DNA of 64,000 nt from assembly GCF_000328475.2 (NCBI RefSeq), contig NC_026483.1, forward strand, positions 496,001 to 560,000, read 5' to 3'. Positions 30,308 to 39,630 of this stretch are shown piece by piece. The notes under the pieces are model-generated. The model was not told the origin of the DNA and did no database searches. It saw nothing but the letters and a program-made list of their open reading frames with translations. Positions within the stretch are counted from its first letter, which is position 1. Every line of letters begins with the position of its first letter. The translations under genes were made by a program, and so were the position numbers. Source of the DNA: Mycosarcoma maydis. Lineage: Eukaryota; Basidiomycota; Ustilaginomycetes; Ustilaginales.

Positions 30308-31891
30308 CTACTGTTTAATTGCGGGGCCCAGTTTGAAGGGGGCATCGGTCTTGTCTCTGACCTGCTGGACTGTTACGCCTTGCTGGAGGTCGATGAGGGT
30401 CAAGCCGGCGTCTCCGACTCTGTCGACGTCGAAGACGCAGAGGTCGGTGACGATGCGCGAAACACACCTGGAGCCTGTGAGTGGAAGTTTGCAGTCAGCG
30501 ACGATCTTGCTTCTGCCGTTCTTGTCGGTGTGGTCGGTGACGACAACCACTTTGGTGTTGCTCGGGTTCGAGACGAGGTCCATGGCGCCACCGACACCCG
30601 AGACTTTTTTACCAGGGATCATGTAGTTGGCCAGATCACCGTTGGCTCCCACCTGGAGCGCACCGAGCATGGTCACGTTGATGTGTCCACCGCGGATCAT
30701 TCCGAAACTCTCGGAAGAGTCAAATGTCGATGCACCGGGCAGCAACGTAACCGTCTCTTTGCCCGCATTGACGATGTCAGCGTCGATCTGCGAGGTCTTG
30801 GGATAAGGCCCCATACCAAGAATTCCGTTTTCCGAGTGCAACACCACATTCACTCCGTCTGGCAGGTAGTTGGGAACCAGACTCGGCATTCCAACACCCA
30901 AGTTAATGTAATCGCCGTCCTGAACCTCCTTAGCAGCGCGTTTGGCGATTCGAATGCGTCGTTCCTTGGCCTCCTGCTTAGCCGCGTCGGCTCCTCCACT
31001 CGAAGCTTTGGGTGCATCAGAAACCGTCTTGACCTCGATCTTCTTTTCGTGCTGCGACTTGACGATACGATCGACAAAGATGGCTGGCAAATGGATCTCG
31101 TTCGCATTCAACGTTCCGACGGGAACAATTTCCTCGGCTTCCACGATCGTGATCTTGGCATTTTTACCAAACGGAGCGCTGAAGTTGTTGGCAGCGTATC
31201 GGAAAACGGCGTTGCCAGCTTCGTCGACCTTCCAAGCGTGAATGATAGCAACATCGCCGTAGATAGCTTCTTCCAAAATGTAGTTACGACCGTTGAAGCA
31301 ACGTTGCTCTTTCGGCTTGGCCATCTCGGCTGCCTTGAGAGGTTCGTTGGATCCTTCTTCGCGCTTCTCGTATCGTACCACTAGATCGCCCGTCTGAACC
31401 GCTGTGCCGTAGCCGGTAGGAGTGTAGAATGCAGGGATACCGAAAGCGCCAGCCCTGCACTTCTCCACCAGTGTTCCTTGTGGTGTGAGTTGCAACGACA
31501 CCTGGCCGGTGAGGTACTGGGATTCAAAGTACTTGTTACCACCGATGAAAGATGAGATCATCTTTTTGATCTGTTTGGACTTGAGCAATTTTCCAAGACC
31601 TAGTTCGCCCGTGCCGGCATTGTTCGAGACGACGGTGAGATCGTTGATGTGCGGGTGACGCGAGATGGCGCCGATGAGCGTTTCGGGAGTACCACATAGT
31701 CCGAATCCGGCAGAGAGCAGCGTAGAACCGGGTTGGATATCCTTGACCGCCTCGTCGGCAGACGGAAACACTTTCGACGCTTGGATCAGTCGAGAGCTGG
31801 TAGAGGCAAACGTTCGCTTCGGTAACGTGCTGGCTACAAAAGCTGAGCGTGGCAAGGCCGATGACCTTGCGCGAAGGGTCGAGGTCAACAT
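30308..31891 (-). CDS. Succinyl-CoA:3-ketoacid CoA-transferase, mitochondrial (SCOT)
   Basis: Moves CoA from succinyl-CoA to acetoacetate, the activation step of ketone-body use in the mitochondrial matrix. From the ATG at 31891 the product is 527 residues and begins with a presequence-like stretch rich in Arg, Ser and Ala ([18 protein letters not shown]). The alpha and beta domains are fused in one chain, as in eukaryotic SCOT: domain A has [18 protein letters not shown] and GGNKYFE, domain B has [21 protein letters not shown] and the active-site glutamate in [11 protein letters not shown] Ser/Lys linker (about 275-300) joins them. The frame is open for another 35 codons upstream without a better ATG. 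It is convergent with SUI1. Confidence 0.93.
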   Translation of the reverse strand: MLTSTLRARSSALPRSAFVASTLPKRTFASTSSRLIQASKVFPSADEAVKDIQPGSTLLSAGFGLCGTPETLIGAISRHPHINDLTVVSNNAGTGELGLGKLLKSKQIKKMISSFIGGNKYFESQYLTGQVSLQLTPQGTLVEKCRAGAFGIPAFYTPTGYGTAVQTGDLVVRYEKREEGSNEPLKAAEMAKPKEQRCFNGRNYILEEAIYGDVAIIHAWKVDEAGNAVFRYAANNFSAPFGKNAKITIVEAEEIVPVGTLNANEIHLPAIFVDRIVKSQHEKKIEVKTVSDAPKASSGGADAAKQEAKERRIRIAKRAAKEVQDGDYINLGVGMPSLVPNYLPDGVNVVLHSENGILGMGPYPKTSQIDADIVNAGKETVTLLPGASTFDSSESFGMIRGGHINVTMLGALQVGANGDLANYMIPGKKVSGVGGAMDLVSNPSNTKVVVVTDHTDKNGRSKIVADCKLPLTGSRCVSRIVTDLCVFDVDRVGDAGLTLIDLQQGVTVQQVRDKTDAPFKLGPAIKQ

Positions 31892-32885
31892 TTTGCTGTC
31901 TTCGTTGCGACAAACACGGGCGTCGATGCGAGATGGTTGAGAAAGGAAAGCTGCAAAGCAAACGATTTGATTATATCTATGCAGACAGCTTCTCATTCAT
32001 CCTTTCCCCTCTTTCCTCCTTGCGTTCGGTCGGAGACGGACTGAAAATCAGCCTCGGCCAAGGTGGTTTACCTTTTGCCAATGTGGGGGGTGACCCCAAG
32101 GGTGAGAACACCGTTCGGTTATTCGCACAGGCAATTGGCTCGACTTGCTTCCAGCAGCTGTAAACAATTTACGCCGCATCGCAGGTCGTTGTCCGCGTAT
32201 TCCGTCCGGCGAGCGGAAGCAAGATTTGCCCCGCCCGTATGGTACTGACTCGCCCACCATTCACCATTTTTTGGCTGTTACTTCGTACTACTCCTCTGGC
32301 TCAGCTCAACCCGATCCTCGTGGTTCCGTGAACATTTGTGACCGATCGACAAGGCATCGCTTCCTATCTCGACTTGTCAAGTACTCAAGATGCGGCCTGG
32401 TATCCTCCTCGGAATTCAACCAAGGCTTACTCTCTTGCTCAAGTCTTTTAGTACGAGCTTGTGAGCATGTCAGAAAGCCAAGGTGTGAATTTTTGATGAT
32501 TTGTTTTTCGCTTTTCATTTTACCGCTCGACCATGCTCAACGGCCGAAAGTAGCCGAATCGTGAATCAATCGTGAATGTGAATTTGCAACGCTCGGAACA
32601 AAGTGTTTCCACTGCGTGCTCACTCGCGCCTCGTATCTGGGTGAATTTGGTATTTCAGGGCCCGACCTGAAATTCACCCGTGCCCCGGCGCTGGAACGCT
32701 TCACGCGGGTGGTTCGTCCTTGGACGCGCCTCTGTCAGCGATCCGCGATTGGTGATTCTGGCCTAACCACGAATATGATCGTAGCAGCACGAATGAGCGA
32801 AAATTGGGTATATGAATCTATCAATCTACATGTGCAAGTGAAAGGTGTATCAGCGTCTCGGTCGGTTGGATCTGCTAACGAAAGT
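31892..32885. other. Intergenic region upstream of SCOT
   Basis: About 1 kb between two minus-strand genes. It should hold the SCOT promoter near 31900-32200 and the 3' end of the membrane-protein gene. A heptamer pair is at 32557-32578. No gene is supported. Confidence 0.5.
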
Positions 32886-35267
32886 CTAACGAAAGTTGAG
32901 CTTGATTAAAAACATAAGCATGTCCATCAAAGTATGCACCGACCCCCATCCGATGGTGGTCAGCAGCTCCGGAAACTCCCTCATCTCGTCCAAACCCAGA
33001 TTTGTCACATCCACCTTGAACGCCCAATAACAGATCTGCCTGGCCACAAACGACGACAGTAGCTCGGAACCCCAAATGGCCACTGAGCCCAGCATGGTTA
33101 GCTGGTAGTTGTAAGGATCGTGTTTATTGTCGTACGCGAAAAAAGGATAGAGCGATTGGTTGCTGCCAAAGTGGAGGATGCTGACCCAGCCGAGGAAAGC
33201 GAGCATCGTCGTGTTTTGCGCAAGGTTGCGAAGGTAGAATGCGAGACCGACCGACTCGACGTATTCCTCCCACGAGCGTGGCGATGGGTTGAAGTACTGT
33301 ACGATACGGTGACAGAGTCGCGACATGGACAGTGGATACCAGATGCACACCCAGAACGACGAGAGCAGCTGAACGAGAGCGAACTGGTCGAACGAGCGGA
33401 GTCGAGCAAAGAGGTTGCGGTAAAAGATAAAGTAGACCAAAAAGTAGTAGTACTTGAAAGCGAAGACCAACGCTCTGCTACGCACTTTGGACTCCAGGAT
33501 CCAGTGCGAGACCAGCGCCAATCCGTTGACGGTTAGCGTCCAGAATGAGACGTAGGCAACGCCGTCCAGGCCAGTGTGCGGTAGCGTTGACAGATAGACT
33601 GAAGCATAGCCCTGACCTGCTATGAGCGCGAACAGCGACAGACCGATGGTCGACATAAACCAGAGAAAGCGAATGTAGGAAGAAGGGATCCGCCGATTCA
33701 GCTGCCGCTCCAAGAATGTCTTTTGGTGGTCCGTCAGGCTGTGCCGATACATTTGTCGACCGCTTCGTCGCAGACCGACAAAGCAGACGAGCGCCGGCAT
33801 GGCCATGGTCGCAAATGCAAGTCCGACCCAGAGCGTCTTGCGCTGCCACTGGATGTCGGCGTCGTCGATCGAAGGTTTGCTATCCAGCACGTTGGCCGTC
33901 ACCACATTTGACCACTGTTGCAGCTTGACAGCACTCGGAAACGTTAGCAGCGTAGCAAACTGCGACACTCCATCCTCTCGTTCAACGTCCGAGCCGCCAG
34001 CATTCGGACGGTGCCGAGTTTCGGTGCCGAGCGGATCGAGCTCGTGTAGGATGTAACCGGCGACGAGACTGCCTATCCAGAAAAAGGTGTAGGATGTTTT
34101 CGCGCCGAGCGCAGCTGGCCACCAGTTGAGTCTGTACAAGCCAAACAGCTGTGTAATGTAGATGAGCGCAACACCGACGTAGATTCCATAGTAAAAGATG
34201 AGGAAAAACCAAAAATTGGCGTCAACGGTGAGACGGTCGCCATCGCCAATCGGATGCTGGGAGCCAGAAGACGAGGTTGATGTGAAGGCAAAGTTGGAAA
34301 GAAGCATATTAGTCATGAACCAGACGAAGCCAGACACCGTCGGAAGATTCATGGTTGATGTCCCCGGGGATGTCAAGGTCGCGGCTGCTGCTTGGATGGT
34401 CGAGGAAGTCATGTTGGCCGGATAGCACCAAGGTGGATTATTGGGGTCGCCCGACCTGCCATCTTCACCGGGATTGCACCATGGAAGGTTTGGATCGTAA
34501 GGGTCGGTCTTGGGAAAAGGTGCTGCACACCAGATCCACACCACCAGACTCGGTAGACCAGCGAGCGCAAACCAACGTTTCCACCAGCTATCGAGCCAGC
34601 CCTCGACTATCTCTCGTGGCGGTCGGATGAGATTGTTGAGCCAGCTACGATTGGGACGGAGTCTCTCCCTTTCGCGTTCCCTCTCCCAGTTTCGATCGCG
34701 TATGCTGGTGACCCTTCGTCTGCGAGGCGGAGGCGATTGGAAAGGGGAGGGGCCCAGTGCCGTTGCAGATGACTGTGCTCGTTTGACAAAAATGCCCCTA
34801 GAAGGAAGATTGGCTTCATGGGGGGAAGCGGGGTAGAACGAGTCGATAGATCGTGCGGGAAACGCCGGGGCGGGCGTGCCATCTGCGCGCAAGATGCGAG
34901 ATGTACCGATCGACTTGTTGGGCTTGGCGGCGCTTGGTCGGAAGCCAAAGCCTGTTGCAAGTCGTTTGCCGAGGCTGGTGGATGCGGCAGCTTCCGGCTG
35001 GTTGAAGCTTGCCATGAAGCCTCTATCCATGTCCCTCGCTTTGCCCTTGTCTGCAGAAGCCTTGTTTTTACGTCGGCTCGACGAGCTTGAAGGTCCTTCA
35101 CCCCTGGGGAAAGGGATGGGCCGTGATGCAGGCGAAGTGCTGGCAGAATCCGGTGGAGCGAGCTGATCGGCGAGATAGGCGCGAAAGCGACCGGGCTTGA
35201 GCGATCCTGCCTCGTCCTGTGCCTGCCAAGCATCGTCAGACCCTCCTTTGGACATGGGCGCGAACAT
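32886..35267 (-). CDS. Multi-pass membrane protein of unknown function
   Basis: The 793-residue product starts at the ATG at 35267 (MFAPMSKGGSDD). Residues 1-200 are hydrophilic and basic. From about 215 there are roughly ten hydrophobic segments: WWKRWFALAGLPSLVVWIWC, FWFFLIFYYGIYVGVALIYI, TSYTFFWIGSLVAGYIL, LWVGLAFATMAMPALVCFV, FLWFMSTIGLSLFALIAGQGY and several in the last 250 residues. After the first segment a short loop carries two similar motifs, DPNLPWCNP and DPNNPPWCYP, 18 residues apart. I recall fungal relatives with the pattern NFWFFLIFYYG followed by NWWP but no established function. Transport or a scaffold role in an internal membrane are both possible. Confidence 0.75.
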   Translation of the reverse strand: MFAPMSKGGSDDAWQAQDEAGSLKPGRFRAYLADQLAPPDSASTSPASRPIPFPRGEGPSSSSSRRKNKASADKGKARDMDRGFMASFNQPEAAASTSLGKRLATGFGFRPSAAKPNKSIGTSRILRADGTPAPAFPARSIDSFYPASPHEANLPSRGIFVKRAQSSATALGPSPFQSPPPRRRRVTSIRDRNWERERERERLRPNRSWLNNLIRPPREIVEGWLDSWWKRWFALAGLPSLVVWIWCAAPFPKTDPYDPNLPWCNPGEDGRSGDPNNPPWCYPANMTSSTIQAAAATLTSPGTSTMNLPTVSGFVWFMTNMLLSNFAFTSTSSSGSQHPIGDGDRLTVDANFWFFLIFYYGIYVGVALIYITQLFGLYRLNWWPAALGAKTSYTFFWIGSLVAGYILHELDPLGTETRHRPNAGGSDVEREDGVSQFATLLTFPSAVKLQQWSNVVTANVLDSKPSIDDADIQWQRKTLWVGLAFATMAMPALVCFVGLRRSGRQMYRHSLTDHQKTFLERQLNRRIPSSYIRFLWFMSTIGLSLFALIAGQGYASVYLSTLPHTGLDGVAYVSFWTLTVNGLALVSHWILESKVRSRALVFAFKYYYFLVYFIFYRNLFARLRSFDQFALVQLLSSFWVCIWYPLSMSRLCHRIVQYFNPSPRSWEEYVESVGLAFYLRNLAQNTTMLAFLGWVSILHFGSNQSLYPFFAYDNKHDPYNYQLTMLGSVAIWGSELLSSFVARQICYWAFKVDVTNLGLDEMREFPELLTTIGWGSVHTLMDMLMFLIKLNFR

Positions 35268-35572
35268 GACGAAGACAGGAACGGGCTGTGCAGCCTCTTC
35301 GAATGTCTAGAATCCAGCGCAAATATGTTGACAGTGTTGCGGTTTGACTCGGCGAACGCCCGTGGTGAGCAGTGACGAGATCCAAGTCTATCGCATATCT
35401 TCGTGTTGCACTGTATTAAGGTCTCGCAAATGAACAGATGATGCGGAAATCCGAGATGAAGACAGCGCAGAAGGGGAAAAAAGGATGACAAGACGAATGC
35501 AAAGTGATCGAAGGAAAGAGAGAGCGGAGAAGAGCGTGAGGGAGCAACAACGTTGAAGCTCCGCGTTGGATA

Positions 35573-35782
35573 TCAGAGAAGCAAGTGTGTTGTCGATGCA
35601 TGTTGCGCATGGTCCGCCCCTTTAGCTTTCGCGTGGACAAATTTAGTTTGCGCAACTTTAAGACGTGCTGCCACGGGTGCTGTGTGAAACCGTGTTTTGT
35701 CGTTTTCAAGAGCAAACCCGAAAGAGTCTGAGACCTCTGCAGGTAAGTAGTCCTGAGTGTTGTTCTCGTCTGTGTCACTCAT
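35573..35782 (-). CDS. Small hypothetical frame, 69 residues (weak)
   Basis: Starts MSDTDENNTQDYLPAEV at the ATG at 35782. The first half is acidic, the second half basic and Ala/His-rich. No family or signal is recognised. It lies upstream of the membrane-protein gene on the same strand and could be part of its 5' leader instead. Confidence 0.2.
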   Translation of the reverse strand: MSDTDENNTQDYLPAEVSDSFGFALENDKTRFHTAPVAARLKVAQTKFVHAKAKGADHAQHASTTHLLL

Positions 35783-35941
35783 ACTCACAATTCACAACCT
35801 TCACGCTTGTTTCACTGCTCTTCAGCTTGACATTCGTGATTCGTGATTTTCCGACTCGTGAATTTTCAGAGCGCCGTGATGAACCAAATCACCAGTCGTG
35901 AGACAGCCCAACCTCGTCCGCCATGCGAACCAGTAATGCTT

Positions 35942-36056
35942 GATTCAAGATTCACGATTCAAGATTCACGATTCACGATTCACGATTCACGATTCACGAT
36001 TCACGATTCACGATTCACGATTCACGATTCACGATTCACGATTCACGATTCACGAT
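35942..36056 (+). repeat. Second tandem (TCACGAT)n array, about 16 units
   Basis: The first units vary (TTCAAGA), and the rest are perfect 7-bp repeats. It lies 362 bp upstream of the aprataxin-like start, much as the 9371-9492 array lies 392 bp upstream of the Rab GAP start. Confidence 0.95.
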
Positions 36057-36284
36057 AATTGTGAATGACCAAAATTACGGTCAAATGGACCGAGCGCAGC
36101 TGCTCCCTCCCGAACATTCAACCCTAATCGACTTGCCCCACCATATCAGCCCTCATACATATCACGTGTGGCTACCAGAGCGGTGTTACCGATGAACAGA
36201 AACAGGAAGGAATGACCCAACTCCAAGCCTTTGAACGCCAAGCCTCGAGACTAGACAGGTGATTTGGCTTTGTTCGAAATGGCA

Positions 36285-36292
36285 TATATAAC
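36285..36292 (+). promoter_or_regulatory. Possible TATA box of the aprataxin-like gene
   Basis: TATATAAC about 126 bp before the ATG at 36418. Distance and strand fit a TATA element, but the start of transcription cannot be seen. Confidence 0.35.
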
Positions 36293-36417
36293 TGCGTCTC
36301 TACCACACGGATCAAGCCTACCACGTCCTTCATCCAGACGACTTCCAAGGGTGTTATGATCTTGCTGTCGACTCATCTTCACCACAGGTAGATCTCTACC
36401 TACGAGCTACGGTCACC

Positions 36418-37341
36418 ATGGCCACCCACTGGAGCCAAGCGCTAGTACAAATCGCCTCTGCCCAGGATCCCACAAACTTGCTCAGCGAAGACCGGGTCCT
36501 GTTCTACGACGAGCATACCATCACCATCTACGACAAGTTTGCCAAAGCTAAATATCATTTTCTCGTGCTGCCGCGCATTCCTTTCAAGACAACCATGTCA
36601 GTCTCATCATCTCAGGCGCAGCGAGCCACTCCAACGCTCTCTGCCGCAAATGGCAAGCTCAACCTGGGAGCTACTAGCAGCAATTCGGTACCAGCAAGCC
36701 ATATGAAGAGCATCTCAACCCTCCTCGCTAGTCCCTATGCGGCCAATGTGCTCGAAGCGGTTCGCAAGGCGAGCGAACGTGTCTTGCAGCACATCCGTGA
36801 TGACATGAAAAAGCAATACGGCATCACTTGGGACATCGAGAGAGCTTTTCATGCGGTGCCGAGCATGGTGCATTTGCACCTTCACGTCATATCAATGGAT
36901 CTTGTGTCGGAAAGGCTCAAGCACAAGAAACATTTCTTGTCGTTTCATCCCGCTGTTGGCTTTGCCTTGCGGCTGAACGAGGTCGACGCCATGATCAAGC
37001 AAGGGAGAAAGTCTCTGCCAAAGAGCGAGAGCGCGTACGAAAAGCTCCTCAAAGGACCGCTCCGGAGTCACCATACGGGTCAAGTGGCTCGAGCGATTCC
37101 CGAGCTGAAGGCTCATCTGGAATCGTACTGGCATAACAAGATCCTCGCTGTCGGTCGTACACCAGCTGCACAGGCAGCAGAAAATGGGAGCGCCAAGAGA
37201 GTTGTCTATGATAAAGAATTTCTCAATGACTCGATAGCAGATCAACGACCAAGGCAAAGCCGCAAGCTAGAGCCTTGTAGTACGGCCGTTGGAGAACCTT
37301 TCGATTCGGAAGACGACGAAGTGTCTCTGCCGGTACGTTGA
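36418..37341 (+). CDS. Aprataxin-like HIT-domain DNA-adenylate hydrolase (Hnt3 type), with degenerate zinc finger
   Basis: Aprataxin removes AMP from abortive DNA-ligation intermediates. The ATG at 36418 has a good context (ACCATGG). The 307-residue product has an N-terminal HIT half (VLFYDEHTITIYDKFAKAKYHFLVLPR), a Ser/Thr-rich insertion (about 58-98), the catalytic HIT triad HLHLHVI with His152, His154 and His156, and KKHFLSFHPAVGF, typical of aprataxin rather than of Hint proteins. The following finger aligns residue for residue with aprataxin fingers, but at the four zinc positions it has Ser217, Thr220, His233 and Tyr237 (LRSHHTGQ ... IPELKAHLESYW). The C-terminal 65 residues are low complexity. 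HIT catalysis should be intact; zinc binding probably is not. Confidence 0.88.
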   Translation: MATHWSQALVQIASAQDPTNLLSEDRVLFYDEHTITIYDKFAKAKYHFLVLPRIPFKTTMSVSSSQAQRATPTLSAANGKLNLGATSSNSVPASHMKSISTLLASPYAANVLEAVRKASERVLQHIRDDMKKQYGITWDIERAFHAVPSMVHLHLHVISMDLVSERLKHKKHFLSFHPAVGFALRLNEVDAMIKQGRKSLPKSESAYEKLLKGPLRSHHTGQVARAIPELKAHLESYWHNKILAVGRTPAAQAAENGSAKRVVYDKEFLNDSIADQRPRQSRKLEPCSTAVGEPFDSEDDEVSLPVR

Positions 37342-37604
37342 GTCTCCTGTATGGCAGACCACACTCGCTCTTGCATGATCGCCAATCAAGAATCCAACCG
37401 TCACTGCACACGCCAAGGTGGCTGCTGGCTGTACTCATCACTGCCAGATTCAGTCTGCTGCTTTCCCAAAAGTATGAGTTTGAGGATGAATCACGAATGA
37501 ACTGAAAAAAGCGTGAATCACCATGAATACGGCAGACGTGAGACTTGCAACACGCAAGATACCTGACAACGTTCACCAAGAGCGTCGTAACATTCGGACT
37601 CAAA

Positions 37605-37652
37605 TCACGAATCGTGAATCGTGAATTGCACGCTGAATTCGTGATTCGTGAT
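37605..37652. repeat. Heptamer cluster with both orientations
   Basis: AATCACGAATCGTGAATCGTGAATTG is followed about 13 bp later by ATTCGTGATTCGTGATG, so direct and inverted copies lie side by side. Confidence 0.8.
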
Positions 37653-37908
37653 GTTTCTCAGCGTCTTTTTACTCTGCCGATGATGCCCTTTGAACAACCG
37701 TAGCTGTGGACCTGTCACTCGTGTAAGACATGCGACTCTTGATTGACGATTCACGATTGCATGTCATCACTCAAAGTTCCAGGCAAAGCACACCCCGTCA
37801 TCTCGTCGGCATTCACCTAACTGGTCATCCTCAGATGGTTCGCATCGGGTAGACGCGTCGAAAGCCTTCTTGGGCCCCTGCATCCGTGCGTAGATTCGAG
37901 CCTGCGTT

Positions 37909-37962
37909 TTTTTGACGTTTTTTTGATTTTTGATTTTTTTTTTTTGATTTTTTTTAAAAACG
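37909..37962 (+). repeat. T-rich tract with GATTTTT units
   Basis: Runs of 7 to 13 T broken by GA or GACG. Simple sequence, immediately before a three-unit GAGTCGT repeat (37973-37990). Confidence 0.8.
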
Positions 37963-38297
37963 GTTCTTGTGAGTCGTGAGTCGTGAGTGTTACGCGCGTC
38001 CAGAAGTTGAGACGCACGAGCTTCATGGTGGCACACGCAAGCCTGCCATATCTCCTGGCAAATGTAGCTAGCTCTGCACCACCAACATCGAATCGTCTCT
38101 GGAGCACCTACTCGTGTTGATTGGCATTCAGGCGACCGGAGCGTTTGCATTTGACTATCATTGTTGCAGTTCTGAAACAAGTAGCGTTTGCTCCAAGGAT
38201 CCGGCCAACTTGTGGACCTATCTAGGTTCTCTTAGTTACCCGTCACTCCGCCAAGGTCCGCTCCGTGGTGTAGCACACCCTCTGATCTGTGCAAGAG

Positions 38298-39350
38298 ATG
38301 GCCGAGCTACGACCAGGATCCACACCCAAGCGTACGGTATCGTTTGGTCCGTCTGATACAGTCACCCTCACATCCTCGGACGCCACCACCAATAGCAGCA
38401 GCGACGTCGCTGTGCATTCATATCCGTCTTCGGGCTTGGACGCTGGTGGCGGATCGAGTATATCCGCATCCGTGCTGAAATCAGCCATGAAGCCGGGAAA
38501 AGATCGCAAGCGTCTGCCCCCTGCGGAACAGTACCAACACCCGGACCCGCTACTTCGCCGCCTTCGTCTTGTCGATGCGCACGGTGTCCCGGTCGACCTA
38601 CGAAAAACGTTTCGCGACACCAAAGTAGTCGGTTTCTACTTTGCCTCACAGTGGGCAGGCCAACCACTCAAAGAATACCACCAAACCATCTCGGACTTTT
38701 GTCGTCAACATCCGCACGAGTTCAAAGCCATTTACGTCTCGGTCGACGTGGATGAACAGTGGTACAAGGCAGGCGTCAAGGACAAACCGTGGATCTCGAT
38801 GGTTTGGAACGATGGTAGCAGCATGCCTGCCGAACGTGCCGACCGCACCGCTGCCAACTCGGACGGTGATCTGGACGAACTTCCACAGCTGTACAACAAC
38901 GAAGACTTCCTCTTGGCCAACGAGCAGGATATCGACGAGAGCTTGAGCCACACCGATAAAAGCGGAGAGGCGTACTTGAGACCCTTCTCCAGGGTTCACC
39001 TAGCCGCCAAGTTGAACATCATCGCTGCTCCGACACTGTGCATCTACCATGTGCAGTCAGGAAAGATGCTAGAGTGGAATGTTCGGATGGGCAGATTGAG
39101 CAGTAATAGGAGTAGGGAGACGTGGGAAAAATGGCTCGCAGGCGAGAGCGCCGCCAACTTCGGTTTCACCGACGCGTTATCGGTGGCTCCATACACGATT
39201 TTGATCGGGTTGGTGGCGTTATTGTATTTCATCGTGGTAAAGGTAGGAGGTGAAGAGTACAACGTGTTGAAGAGGACGTTGCATAGCCTGTTGGAAGGGA
39301 CGACGGGGGGCACGCATCAATTGATCAAGGCGCCAAACGACGAGTTGTAG
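38298..39350 (+). CDS. Thioredoxin-fold (nucleoredoxin-like) protein with C-terminal membrane anchor, no CxxC
   Basis: The 350-residue product starts at the ATG at 38298 (MAELRPGSTPKRT). Residues 1-80 are Ser-rich and disordered. From about 85 to 285 there is a tryparedoxin/nucleoredoxin-like fold: LLRRLRLVDAHGVPVDLRKTF, VVGFYFASQW, a Cys in DFCRQHP, FKAIYVSVDVDE, and the cis-proline region NIIAAPTLCIYH. The active site that is normally WCPPC reads WAGQP (119-123), so both catalytic cysteines are missing. A hydrophobic helix (about 294-318, PYTILIGLVALLYFIVV) is followed by 32 polar residues, which suggests a tail anchor in an internal membrane. The function is unknown; a redox-inactive binding role is an inference. 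Confidence 0.8.
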   Translation: MAELRPGSTPKRTVSFGPSDTVTLTSSDATTNSSSDVAVHSYPSSGLDAGGGSSISASVLKSAMKPGKDRKRLPPAEQYQHPDPLLRRLRLVDAHGVPVDLRKTFRDTKVVGFYFASQWAGQPLKEYHQTISDFCRQHPHEFKAIYVSVDVDEQWYKAGVKDKPWISMVWNDGSSMPAERADRTAANSDGDLDELPQLYNNEDFLLANEQDIDESLSHTDKSGEAYLRPFSRVHLAAKLNIIAAPTLCIYHVQSGKMLEWNVRMGRLSSNRSRETWEKWLAGESAANFGFTDALSVAPYTILIGLVALLYFIVVKVGGEEYNVLKRTLHSLLEGTTGGTHQLIKAPNDEL

Positions 39351-39630
39351 CAGTGTTCGTTTTGGCATCATATTCTTCTTCGCACCTCTGTTGGCTTATT
39401 GACTCTTGCAAGTTCATGTTCATATGCTGTCACATTTGGTGCTGCATGCCTGATCTTGATCGGAAAGGTGGCATGATTGACCGAGGTGACGAGAGCACAC
39501 CATGCCGATGCGGTCAGCACACATCGTACGCAGCAACGATGCAGATGAGATCAGGAGACTCTTGACCGAGTTTGGCTAGAATTGGTACAAACAACGTAAA
39601 TCAGACGTCCCCGCTGTAACCTCGCCGCTC

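Larger units (their letters stand above)
35268..36417. other. Divergent intergenic region, membrane protein / aprataxin-like gene
   Basis: About 1.15 kb. It contains one weak minus-strand frame (35573-35782), heptamer copies near 35832-35848 and a large heptamer array (35942-36056). A CACGTG hexamer occurs near 36164 and a TATATAAC box near 36285, both upstream of the plus-strand gene. Confidence 0.55.
37342..38297. other. Intergenic region, aprataxin-like / thioredoxin-fold gene
   Basis: About 950 bp between two tandem plus-strand genes. It contains heptamer clusters at 37605-37652 and 37744-37757, a T-rich tract at 37909-37962, and a GAGTCGT triplet at 37973-37990. No gene is supported. 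Confidence 0.5.

Noticed and set aside
30380..31384. Plus-strand frame of 334 codons antisense to SCOT
   Set aside because: Shadow of a well-conserved mitochondrial enzyme gene.
34607..35491. Minus-strand frame of 294 codons overlapping the membrane-protein gene
   Set aside because: Wrong frame through the Ser/Arg/Pro-rich N-terminus; low complexity and no start context.
35843..36058. Plus-strand frame over the second heptamer array
   Set aside because: Same artefact of a 7-bp repeat.
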